From an uncultured Flavobacterium sp. (GTDB lineage Bacteria > Bacteroidota > Bacteroidia > Flavobacteriales > Flavobacteriaceae), in contig NZ_CAMLIX010000088.1 in assembly GCF_946479975.1 (NCBI RefSeq), forward strand, positions 1 through 18,444: a DNA stretch of 18,444 nt, in the 5' to 3' direction. A program made the translations under genes and the position numbers. This document shows, one piece after another, positions 1 through 6,765 of the stretch. Within the stretch, counting starts at the first letter, position 1; each line of letters begins with the position of its first letter. The notes under the pieces were generated by a model. It ran no database searches. It was given only the letters and a program-made list of their open reading frames with translations, and was not told the origin of the DNA.

Positions 1-1459
1 AACATAATAAAATAGCTTTAAGTTTTTGAGATGCGATTCTAATCAAAATCAAAAGCGCAAGAATCCAGAGTAAAATCGAAACAATAGAAATAATTTCGTT
101 TTTAAGAACCGTTCCAATTTTCTTTGGTTCATAATGAAATTCTTCTAAATCTGTCCAATGTTCTTTCCCAATTATCAGCGGTTTATCCTTTGGACCAGGT
201 TTTTTATTGCTAATGTATTTAATCTGCAAACCGTTCATTTTCTGCGCCATTTTATAACGATACTCTTCGGCTTGTTTCTGGAAATCGATGTACGATTCAT
301 AATCGGTATTTGATAATCCCATAGACAAATTCTTGATCGCGATGTACGGATTTAGAAAGGAAACTGTTTTAGAAAAGCTATTTTGTTTTTTATAAATTTT
401 CAAAAGCGAAGCCAAATGCTGGTTGTAAATTTTCGAACTTATTTTTTCGCCTTCCGTCATGATGTAACCCGAATAATTAAAAGGTAGTTGCTGCACCGAA
501 TCGACTTTGTAAACGCGAAGCAAAGAATCTTTTATCGCTTTATAATGCAGATCATTAGGATTATGACTGTCACCTTGTTTTAGAATGTCCTGTTCGATAT
601 TACTGTTAAATTGAATTTTTGATGGTGCTTCAAAAATATAAGCACCAATTGCCTGTGTAGTTCTAGGTAGAATAATCGTAAACAGCAGCCAGATTCCAAT
701 AAGGGTTACCAAAGCTTTTTTAGAAGTTTTGCTTACCGCAGAAACCAAAACAGCAATAACACAAAAGAATAGGAGATAAACCAAATGAAAAAGAATGAAC
801 AAAATCATTTTTACGGTTTCATCAGCTGTAATACTAAAATCTTGCAGAAAAAGCCATACCAAAACCAACACGATAATGGTTGGAACAAAAAGCAGCATAA
901 TTACGCTTGCAATTCCTAACGTTTTTCCCATTAAAAGCTGTTTCCAATTGATTCCCTGCGTTAAGAGAATCTTCAAAGTTCCGTTTTCACGCTCGTACGC
1001 AACGGCATTAAAACCTAAGAAAAAAATAAGAAGCGGCAATAAAACCTGAAAAACCAGGGCAATACTAATTTCTCCAAAACGAAGCATACTGTTAGAAAAA
1101 CCAGCTTCAGAAAAGTTGGCTGTATTTTGTTTGTGCGCTTCAAGAAAAATGGTATTTCCAAAAAACGGTTCCATTCCGAATTCAAAAACACTTAATGGTG
1201 TACTTTTTCTAAAAGCAAAATTGCCGTAATGCGCCATTCTATGCGGATTCTTATCTGGATTTTTCAACCAGTCTTCTCTCGATTCGTGCTGGTATTTTTC
1301 GCTGGTTTCATTCTGGCTTTTATAATTGTCCCAGCCTGTAAAGGCAGCGTACAAAAGTAAAAGACCAATAAAAACGGTAATAATGTAAACTGCCGGATTC
1401 TTAAAAACAGACTGTTTAAAATGTCTGGCTATCAGAAGTTCTGTTTGAAATAATTTCAT
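1..1459 (-). CDS. ABC-2 type permease, DUF3526/NosY-like (3' end beyond window)
   Basis: I translated 486 codons from the ATG at 1459 to the left edge without meeting a stop, so the gene is cut by the window, probably close to its natural end. The protein begins MKLFQTELLIARHFKQSVFK. A first membrane helix follows at about residues 22-40, then a periplasmic stretch, then a group of helices at about 130-150, 180-205, 217-242 and 247-265. A long soluble loop of about 180 residues comes next, and a last helix lies near 455-475. The motif ERENGTLKILLTQG (155-168) after the second helix is typical of ABC-2 permeases of the DUF3526/NosY group, which work with a separate ATPase. The start codon lies 5 bases after the stop of the TonB receptor gene, so the two are surely cotranscribed. 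The ATPase two genes upstream is the likely partner. The substrate is unknown. Confidence 0.85.
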   Translation of the reverse strand, partial: MKLFQTELLIARHFKQSVFKNPAVYIITVFIGLLLLYAAFTGWDNYKSQNETSEKYQHESREDWLKNPDKNPHRMAHYGNFAFRKSTPLSVFEFGMEPFFGNTIFLEAHKQNTANFSEAGFSNSMLRFGEISIALVFQVLLPLLIFFLGFNAVAYERENGTLKILLTQGINWKQLLMGKTLGIASVIMLLFVPTIIVLVLVWLFLQDFSITADETVKMILFILFHLVYLLFFCVIAVLVSAVSKTSKKALVTLIGIWLLFTIILPRTTQAIGAYIFEAPSKIQFNSNIEQDILKQGDSHNPNDLHYKAIKDSLLRVYKVDSVQQLPFNYSGYIMTEGEKISSKIYNQHLASLLKIYKKQNSFSKTVSFLNPYIAIKNLSMGLSNTDYESYIDFQKQAEEYRYKMAQKMNGLQIKYISNKKPGPKDKPLIIGKEHWTDLEEFHYEPKKIGTVLKNEIISIVSILLWILALLILIRIASQKLKAILLC

Positions 1460-1464
1460 GAAAA

Positions 1465-3756
1465 TTAAAATCTATAAGTTACGGTAAGGCTCACATTTCT
1501 TGGACTTCCAGGAAATAAACGCAGGTAATTCTGCGCGCCTAACCAATACGTTTTATTGAGAAGATTACCCGCATTTGCAGCTATCTGAATATTACTTCCA
1601 TTAGGTTTGTAATAAAGAGCGGCATCAAAAATGGTAAAATCTGGAAGAGTAAAATCTCTGGTAAACCACGGCACTTTGCTGCTTTGGTACTGCATTCCTA
1701 ATCCAATTCCGAAATTATCCAAGGCAGAATCCGAAGCAAAATTATAGCGTGTCCAGAGATTGGCGCTGTTTTTCGGAGTATTTTGTTTTCTCTGACCAAT
1801 TAATGAAGCGTTGGCATCATTCGTAATTTCTGCATCAATATAACTGTAAGAAGCATTAATCTGCCAGTCTGGAGTAATGTAGCCAGCCAGATCACATTCA
1901 AAACCACGGCTTCTTTCAGAACCTCTTGTTACTAACAAATCTGGGTTTGCAGGATCATTAGCATTCATTAAAATATTACGCTGCTTGATTTCATAAACTG
2001 CTGCATTAAAACTTACGGTGTTATTAAAGAAAACCGCTTTCATCCCCACCTCTTTTAAATCACTTTCAAGAGGTTTAAAAAGACTTCCGCCAGGTAAACT
2101 TCCTGTTTGCGGCATCAAAGTAGTCGTGTTAGATTGTGGCTGATAACCTTCAAGATACGTAGTGTAAACATTAATGGCATTATTTACGGCATACGTAATA
2201 CCAACTCTTGGCAGCAATGCAGTTTTTTTAACGGTTAACTCGTTGTTGGTTTCATAATTCGTAATATCTTCAAACCATTCGTGGCGCAATCCCAATAAAA
2301 AAGTGAATTTTTCCCACTGAATTTGATCCTGAACATACACAGCATTTGTAGTTGTAAGCGCAGATGGAAGTGCCGTACGAACATTCATCACATAATCTTG
2401 TGGGTTTCTTAAAGCATAAGAAGGATTGTTTAAGTCGAAGAAATTGACATTAGGTTTGGGTAAAACAACGCCATTTACAGTTACCGTTTGATAATTGGAA
2501 GCATTTGCAGGAACAAAAGAATTGGCTACAGTTCCATCTTTCAATAGATAACCTCTAGCTGCATTTTGTCCGCCGCCAATATTTTTATTCCAGCTGCTTA
2601 AATCGTAACCTGTTAAAAGTTTATGATTAAGCGGACCGGTTTTAAAATCAAAATTAAAATAAGCGCTCAAATTATCAATATCCCAATACTGCTGGCGCTG
2701 TACAAACTGCATCATAGCAAGACTTACAACAGGCTGATTGTTCATATCCACCGCAAAACCGTTTGTTGTACGATGTTCCTGCAGATTTTCTGTCCAAGTC
2801 TGCTTCATGTAAGAAGCGTTGAAACCAATTTTAGATGAAAATTTATGCGCCAAATTGGTCATAAAAATCATTTCTTTAGACTTAAAATAATCGCCAGACG
2901 CGCCTAAATTTAAACTAATCGGCGTTTTATTTAAATCGGTTTTGCCCGCCGTAGCACCAAAAATAGGCTGTCCACGGTCTAAAACTCCTTTCATGTCGGT
3001 TAAAATCAATTCGGTATTAATAGCCGTTTTTTCATTCGGAACATAACTGAAAGAAGGAGAAATTAGAAATGACTTATTGTTTACCAAATCTCGAAAAGAT
3101 TTCGCTTCCTGATACGCTCCGTTTACACGATATAAAAGTGTTTTCGATTTGTTTAAAGGTCCTGTAAAATCTAAAGTTCCGCGCAAAGTGCTGAAACTTC
3201 CAGCCGTAAAACTGACTTCTTTTCGGTCTGTCGCCAAAGGTTTTTTGGTGACCATATTAATACTTCCACCTGGATCGACAGAAGAGAATGTGGCACTCGA
3301 CGGTCCTTTTATAACTTCAACTCGCTCAATATTACTCGTTAAAGGTTGTAAAAAGTAATATTGTCTCGTTCGCATTCCGTTAATAATCTGACCTTCTTCA
3401 TTTTGGCTGATACCACGAATTGTATATTGATTGTAATAACTCGCTGGAATCACACCGCTTGCCATTTTTACAACATCGGCTAAATAAATCGCGCCTTTAT
3501 CTGCAATTAATTCTTTCGTTATCGACGAAATGGACTGCGGAATATCCTTGTTTAAAGTCGCCGTTTTTGTTGCAGAAAAAGAATAGTCGCTGTTGTATTT
3601 TCGCGTTGAGCGGCCAATAATTTCAACCGTCTGTAATTCATTTAGTTTAGAATTTACAGAATCTTTTCTGATGCTGTCTTTTACTTTTGTATTTTGCTGG
3701 GCATTTACAATAGAGTAAGTACTTATTACGAGTAATAAAGAAAATATATTTTTCAT
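1465..3756 (-). CDS. TonB-dependent siderophore-type outer membrane receptor
   Basis: This 763-residue outer membrane receptor begins MKNIFSLLLVISTYSIVNAQ, a signal peptide. An in-frame ATG 36 bases upstream lies inside the ATPase gene and would spoil the signal peptide, so the start at 3756 is preferred. The plug domain spans roughly residues 50-160, with PQSISSIT, the TIRGI segment, VEVIKGPSSATFSSVDPGG and INMVTKKP, which are hallmarks of the FhuA/FoxA-like siderophore receptor family. The rest is a 22-strand barrel type ending in aromatic TVTYRF. It lacks the carboxypeptidase-like N-terminal domain common in Bacteroidota SusC-type receptors, and no SusD partner is present. It should import a metal chelate using TonB energy. 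The start codon is one base past the stop of the ABC ATPase and the stop is 5 bases before the permease start. This places it between the two halves of an ABC transporter. The ligand cannot be read from sequence. Confidence 0.93.
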   Translation of the reverse strand: MKNIFSLLLVISTYSIVNAQQNTKVKDSIRKDSVNSKLNELQTVEIIGRSTRKYNSDYSFSATKTATLNKDIPQSISSITKELIADKGAIYLADVVKMASGVIPASYYNQYTIRGISQNEEGQIINGMRTRQYYFLQPLTSNIERVEVIKGPSSATFSSVDPGGSINMVTKKPLATDRKEVSFTAGSFSTLRGTLDFTGPLNKSKTLLYRVNGAYQEAKSFRDLVNNKSFLISPSFSYVPNEKTAINTELILTDMKGVLDRGQPIFGATAGKTDLNKTPISLNLGASGDYFKSKEMIFMTNLAHKFSSKIGFNASYMKQTWTENLQEHRTTNGFAVDMNNQPVVSLAMMQFVQRQQYWDIDNLSAYFNFDFKTGPLNHKLLTGYDLSSWNKNIGGGQNAARGYLLKDGTVANSFVPANASNYQTVTVNGVVLPKPNVNFFDLNNPSYALRNPQDYVMNVRTALPSALTTTNAVYVQDQIQWEKFTFLLGLRHEWFEDITNYETNNELTVKKTALLPRVGITYAVNNAINVYTTYLEGYQPQSNTTTLMPQTGSLPGGSLFKPLESDLKEVGMKAVFFNNTVSFNAAVYEIKQRNILMNANDPANPDLLVTRGSERSRGFECDLAGYITPDWQINASYSYIDAEITNDANASLIGQRKQNTPKNSANLWTRYNFASDSALDNFGIGLGMQYQSSKVPWFTRDFTLPDFTIFDAALYYKPNGSNIQIAANAGNLLNKTYWLGAQNYLRLFPGSPRNVSLTVTYRF

Positions 3757-3757
3757 T

Positions 3758-4453
3758 TTAAACCGTTTGTAAGTACAAATCCTCCAATTCATTGGCCGAA
3801 ATTTTAGACGCTTCGATAACAGTAACTAAGTTTCCCTGTTTCATAATCCCGATATGCGAAGCCACTTCTCGCGCTCTGAAAATATCGTGAGTCGCCATTA
3901 AAATCGCCGTTCCGTCTGCAGAAAGTTCTTTTAGAATTTGAGAAAACTCATTAGAAGCTTTCGGGTCTAAACCGCTCGTAGGTTCATCCAATAAAAGTAC
4001 TTTGGCTCTTTTCGCAATAGCAATCGCAATTCCCACTTTCTGGCGCATTCCTTTAGAATAACCACCGAGATTTTGATCGTGAGCTTTGGTCTGCAAACCA
4101 GCTTTATTTAAAAAATATTCTAATTCGCCTTTTGAATATTTAAAACCCGCCAGCGAAGAGAAAAATTTAAGATTTTCAAGACCTGTAAGATTTGGGTACA
4201 GCATTACAGTTTCTGGAATGTACGCCACAAATTCTTTGGTCGTTTTTGCGTTTAAAGTAACAGGAATATTGTTAATGGTTAAAGTCCCTTCAGAAGGTTC
4301 TATAAAACCTAAAAATAAATTAATTGTGGTAGTTTTTCCAGCTCCGTTTTGACCTAAAAGAGCAAATATTTCACCTTCGTTGATAGTTAAATTTAAAGCG
4401 TTTAAAGCAGTATAATCACCATATTTTTTGGTGAGATTTTTAGCTGTAAGCAT
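3758..4453 (-). CDS. ABC transporter ATP-binding protein (NosF-like)
   Basis: This 231-residue ATPase has all the standard motifs: Walker A GQNGAGKTT (34-42), signature GGYSKGMRQK (130-139), Walker B VLLLDEP (152-158), the D-loop SGLDP, and the switch histidine in ATHD (H189). It resembles the NosF/CcmA/Ybh group that powers ABC-2 permeases. The neighbouring DUF3526 permease, two genes downstream, is the obvious membrane partner. The gene ends one base before the TonB receptor start, which means tight coupling. Upstream lies a 191-base gap to the His/Cys-rich small protein gene. I see no TAnnTTTG promoter in that gap, so the ATPase is probably read from the promoter ahead of the small gene. 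Whether the transporter exports something such as a metallophore or ligand, or assists uptake, is not known. ABC-2 permeases usually export. Confidence 0.93.
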   Translation of the reverse strand: MLTAKNLTKKYGDYTALNALNLTINEGEIFALLGQNGAGKTTTINLFLGFIEPSEGTLTINNIPVTLNAKTTKEFVAYIPETVMLYPNLTGLENLKFFSSLAGFKYSKGELEYFLNKAGLQTKAHDQNLGGYSKGMRQKVGIAIAIAKRAKVLLLDEPTSGLDPKASNEFSQILKELSADGTAILMATHDIFRAREVASHIGIMKQGNLVTVIEASKISANELEDLYLQTV

Positions 4454-4644
4454 AATTATTTTTTGGATTTGAATATTGAATGATAATAGATTTCAACCTC
4501 TATTTGTGAAAGCTGAAATTCTTTAATTTAATGAATTGAAAGTACAAGCATTTAAAAGCTAAAAGAAGTTCAATAGAAAAAAAGCCTTTTACTTTATTTG
4601 CAAAAAGAATTTCTTACTTGAAAAAATATAAATGTTTGTAAAGC
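4454..4644. other. Intergenic gap without visible promoter
   Basis: This 191-base AT-rich gap lies between the small His/Cys-rich gene and the ABC ATPase. I found no TAnnTTTG box on the minus strand and no strong hairpin with a T-run. Readthrough from the upstream gene is therefore the simplest reading. Confidence 0.4.
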
Positions 4645-4995
4645 TTAAAATAGAGCAGGAGGTGCTCTTAAAGCAAATAAACTGCCCTTAAAGAAGGTTG
4701 AAACCGATTGAGTGTAAATATAAATCGGCTTAATTTCAATTTGTGTTTTTTGAAAAAGTATAGCTTGAAGCGAATTCGGAATAAAAGTGCTGAAAGCAAA
4801 ATGGCAAACATGACATTTTGTGTCCACATCATGACTATGCGTTATTTCTTTGTGATTGGCGCTTGTGTGATGTTTACAAGGTTTTTCTGAAAGCTGTTTG
4901 AAAAGGTGCTCGTAAGAATGGACTGTCTGAAACAGCATGGCGCACAATACTGCAAAAGAAGCTATGAAGTTTACAATTACGATTCTATTTTTCAT
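4645..4995 (-). CDS. Small His/Cys-rich membrane-anchored protein (DUF2946-like)
   Basis: This is a 116-residue protein. One hydrophobic N-terminal segment (about residues 5-25) acts as signal or anchor. It is followed by a segment dense in metal ligands: SYEH, PCKHH, NHKE, THSHD and CHVCH, with at least eight histidines and three cysteines within about 40 residues. The C-terminus ends LFALRAPPALF. The R-(A/G)-P-P ending after a His/Cys region recalls DUF2946-type proteins, which often sit beside metal-uptake or copper genes; this assignment is by pattern only. The layout suggests a periplasmic metal-binding or metal-sensing accessory. It is the first gene of the presumed unit with the ABC ATPase, TonB receptor and permease, and a promoter with an overlapping dyad lies just upstream. 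Exact function is unknown. Confidence 0.82.
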   Translation of the reverse strand: MKNRIVIVNFIASFAVLCAMLFQTVHSYEHLFKQLSEKPCKHHTSANHKEITHSHDVDTKCHVCHFAFSTFIPNSLQAILFQKTQIEIKPIYIYTQSVSTFFKGSLFALRAPPALF

Positions 4996-5011
4996 TCCTT
5001 GGTATTAGTGT

Positions 5012-5048
5012 GCGAAATTATGAATCTAATATTGAATTTCATAATCGC
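5012..5048 (-). promoter_or_regulatory. Inverted repeat in the leader of the metal locus
   Basis: GCGAAATTATGAA (5012-5024) and TTCATAATCGC (5038-5048) are inverted copies, apart from two extra A residues in the left arm. They lie between the presumed transcription start and the ATG at 4995, so they could form a leader hairpin or a second operator half. The right arm shares two bases with the GCAAC dyad. Confidence 0.45.
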
Positions 5049-5059
5049 AACAATGTTGC
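5047..5059 (-). promoter_or_regulatory. GCAACAATGTTGC dyad, candidate metalloregulator operator
   Basis: GCAAC-AAT-GTTGC is a perfect 5-bp dyad with a 3-base centre. Its last base is also the first base of the CAAATATA promoter box on the minus strand, so a bound protein would block RNA polymerase. The site precedes a His/Cys-rich protein and a TonB/ABC locus, so a Fur/Zur-family repressor is a reasonable guess. It is not proven, and I do not know the consensus used in this species. Confidence 0.45.
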
Positions 5060-5066
5060 AAATATA
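5059..5066 (-). promoter_or_regulatory. -7 promoter box TATATTTG for the metal locus
   Basis: On the minus strand this reads TATATTTG, an exact fit to the Bacteroidota -7 consensus TAnnTTTG. It would start a transcript about 55 bases before the ATG at 4995. I do not see a clear TTG box at the usual 17-23 bases upstream, so the promoter may be weak or need an activator. Confidence 0.5.
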
Positions 5067-5145
5067 GAAATCTTATTTAGAAATGCTATACTAACAATAT
5101 TTTTTATCTGTAATTTGAATATAAATCTCTCTATTTATAACCAAT

Positions 5146-5580
5146 TCACAAGTTACTGTATAACAATTGAAGGGTATAAAAATCTGACGATCCTTCAAAA
5201 TATTTATGTAAAACTTCTTGAAAAATAGGCTCAGAATTTTGAACACTCGCAAATAGCGTCATGCACGATTGCAGTTTTGCAACATCGTTTATGCCGAAAA
5301 TGTTGCCAACAAGTTCTTCGTCTTTTTTAATTAATTCAGAAGTGATTTCGACAAGATGTTTTCCTAAAATTGGATGTTCTAGAAACGCAATGGCTTCATC
5401 AGCATTTTTGATTTCGTAGAATTTAGAAGTATCACTCGAACCCATTCCCTTGATTTGTGGAAAAATAAACCACATCCAAGGAGATTCTTTTTTACCATTT
5501 TTAATTTCGTCCAATGCTGTCAAATATAATTTGTTCTGAGCATCTAAAAAACGAAGCAGTTCATTGTTGTTGTAGGTCAT
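5146..5580 (-). CDS. DUF1810 family protein
   Basis: This 144-residue soluble protein has no signal peptide or membrane segment. It matches the DUF1810 pattern along its whole length: LLRFLDAQNKLYLTALDEIKNG near the N-terminus, the strongly conserved SPWMWFIFPQIKGMG (about 33-47), AIAFLEHPILGKHL (about 68-81), NIFGINDVAKLQSCMTLFASV (about 98-118), and an F-x-G segment near the end. The family's biochemical role is not established to my knowledge. The gene stands alone: the metal locus starts 150 bases downstream on the same strand, and the DapB-like gene is divergent. No TAnnTTTG box was found in front of its start, so its promoter is unassigned. Confidence 0.85.
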   Translation of the reverse strand: MTYNNNELLRFLDAQNKLYLTALDEIKNGKKESPWMWFIFPQIKGMGSSDTSKFYEIKNADEAIAFLEHPILGKHLVEITSELIKKDEELVGNIFGINDVAKLQSCMTLFASVQNSEPIFQEVLHKYFEGSSDFYTLQLLYSNL

Positions 5581-5817
5581 AACTTACTGATATTTATTGG
5601 GGCTATCAGGCGATAAATCTACTAAAAAAACAATTACTTGTATATTATCAAATTCTTTTTTTAATGCTATTTGTAATGAAATAAGTTAAAAAAGAAAAGT
5701 AGAAAAATAGCAAATTTAATCATCAAACGATTTACAGATTATTTAGCATCTAAAATATTATTTAATACAAAAAATCGTATTAAGGATGTTTTCAATTGTT
5801 ATAAATGTCAGTTTTTA

Positions 5818-5849
5818 TTGGTCACTCTGTGATGATTTTCCTATTTTTA
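5818..5849 (+). promoter_or_regulatory. Probable promoter of the DapB-like gene
   Basis: TTG at 5818-5820 and TATTTTTA at 5842-5849 are 21 bases apart, within the 17-23 range known for Flavobacterium. The -7 box differs from TAnnTTTG in the last base only. It gives a leader of about 100 bases. Confidence 0.45.
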
Positions 5850-5858
5850 CGAAACAGC

Positions 5859-5872
5859 CAGTTTTAAAACTG
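5859..5872. promoter_or_regulatory. 14-bp palindrome CAGTTTTAAAACTG
   Basis: A perfect 14-bp palindrome lies just after the predicted transcription start of the DapB-like gene. The position fits a repressor operator, but AT-rich palindromes can arise by chance. Confidence 0.35.
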
Positions 5873-5892
5873 TTGCAATCACTTAAAATTTC

Positions 5893-5921
5893 AATTGATA
5901 TTAGCCACTTAAATATCAATT
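5893..5921 (+). promoter_or_regulatory. Leader hairpin with 10-bp perfect stem
   Basis: AATTGATATT (5893-5902) pairs with AATATCAATT (5912-5921) around a 9-base loop, about 35 bases before the DapB-like start. A weak second hairpin, GAGC/GCTC, follows at about 5928-5940. There is no T-run, so it is not a terminator. It does not look like a lysine riboswitch, being far too small. Confidence 0.4.
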
Positions 5922-5958
5922 TCAAACGAGCCATTTCGCTCATTAAAAACAAATGCTT

Positions 5959-6708
5959 ATGAAAATAGGATTAATCGGATTCGGAAAAACTGGAAAATCA
6001 GTCGCTTCAATATTATTAGAAAATAAAAAATTCTGTTTAGAATGGGTTTTAAGACAAAGTACGGTTTTAGAACACAGATCGGTTCCTGAATTTTTTGGAG
6101 TGCAGTCAGACGAACCCGGCTTAATCTATTCAAGTTCGCATACTTCTGTAGAAGAATTATTAGAAAAACATCCTGTAGATGTTATTATCGATTTTTCGTC
6201 AAGTGAAGGAATTTACACTTACGGAGAAATGGCTGCAAAGAATAAAGTAAAAATTATTTCGGCCATCTCGCATTACAAGGAAAAAGAATTGAAATTTCTG
6301 AAGAAACTATCAGACAAAACCACCGTTTTTTGGTCGCCAAATATTACTTTGGGAGTTAATTATTTATTGTTTGCCGCTAAATTTTTAAAGAAAATTGCTC
6401 CTGGGGTTGATATTGAAGTAAACGAAGAGCATTTTAAAGCCAAACAAGGAACTTCTGGTACAGCTTTAAAAATCGCAGAAGCGCTTGATGTCGATAGTGA
6501 TGATATTAATGTGGTAAGAGCAGGAGGAATTGTGGGGAAACATGAAGTAATCTTTGGTTTTCCATTTCAAACGGTCCGTTTGATTCACGAATCGATTTCG
6601 AGAGAAGCTTTTGGAAACGGAGTAATTTTTGTTGCCGAAAATCTAAAGGACAAAGAAGAAGGTTTATACAATTTTGAAGATATTTTATCGCCGTATTTTA
6701 CGGTTTAA
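5959..6708 (+). CDS. Divergent DapB-family dihydrodipicolinate reductase paralog
   Basis: This 249-residue protein begins MKIGLIGFGKTGKSVA, a Rossmann GxGxxG fold. An ATG two codons earlier is possible but adds nothing. DVIIDFSSSEG (74-84) matches the DapB DFT/S-x-P strand, SPNITLGVN (126-134) the SPNFSIGVN segment, and EVNEEHFKAKQGTSGTALKIAE (153-174) the catalytic region. GGIVGKHEVIFG and GLYNFEDIL close the family pattern. Canonical DapB has HHRHK before PSGTA. Here H158 and K162 remain, the second His is F159, the third is Ala161, and P is Thr. The usual GTTG turn is SAISHY. Flavobacterium housekeeping DapB usually starts MKIALLGYGKMG, so this is probably a paralog with another or relaxed substrate. 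It stands alone, with no lysine-pathway neighbour. Its own promoter lies upstream and a strong terminator follows. Confidence 0.8.
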   Translation: MKIGLIGFGKTGKSVASILLENKKFCLEWVLRQSTVLEHRSVPEFFGVQSDEPGLIYSSSHTSVEELLEKHPVDVIIDFSSSEGIYTYGEMAAKNKVKIISAISHYKEKELKFLKKLSDKTTVFWSPNITLGVNYLLFAAKFLKKIAPGVDIEVNEEHFKAKQGTSGTALKIAEALDVDSDDINVVRAGGIVGKHEVIFGFPFQTVRLIHESISREAFGNGVIFVAENLKDKEEGLYNFEDILSPYFTV

Positions 6709-6714
6709 ATAAAA

Positions 6715-6747
6715 ATAAAAAAACTCGCTAATCAGCGAGTTTTTTTA
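6715..6747. terminator. Bidirectional intrinsic terminator
   Basis: The stem AAACTCGCT / AGCGAGTTT with loop AATC (6721-6742) is extended by A-runs on the left and T-runs on the right. It therefore has a U-tract in both directions. It ends the DapB-like gene (plus) and the converging sugar-dehydrogenase gene (minus). Confidence 0.85.
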
Positions 6748-6765
6748 TAAATCAGAATCAGCAAT

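Larger units (their letters stand above)
5581..5952. other. 372-base divergent intergenic region
   Basis: This gap separates the DUF1810 gene (minus) from the DapB-like gene (plus). It holds a promoter for the DapB-like gene, a 14-bp palindrome and a leader hairpin, listed separately. The remaining bases are AT-rich with no convincing ORF or RNA. Confidence 0.6.

Noticed and set aside
795..1049. 84-residue plus-strand ORF
   Set aside because: It lies antisense to the ABC-2 permease, whose frame is open without a break for 486 codons and has clear family motifs.
3758..3792. Longer start of the first TonB receptor inside the ATPase gene
   Set aside because: The extra residues MNWRICTYKRFK precede an otherwise ideal signal peptide and overlap the ATPase coding end. 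The internal ATG at 3756 sits one base after the ATPase stop.
5010..5228. 72-residue plus-strand ORF
   Set aside because: It covers the promoter and dyad of the metal locus and the end of the DUF1810 gene, and its composition shows no protein-like pattern.
5850..5958. Lysine riboswitch in front of the DapB-like gene
   Set aside because: The leader is about 100 bases with simple hairpins, whereas the lysine riboswitch is larger with a five-helix junction. None of its conserved core is visible.
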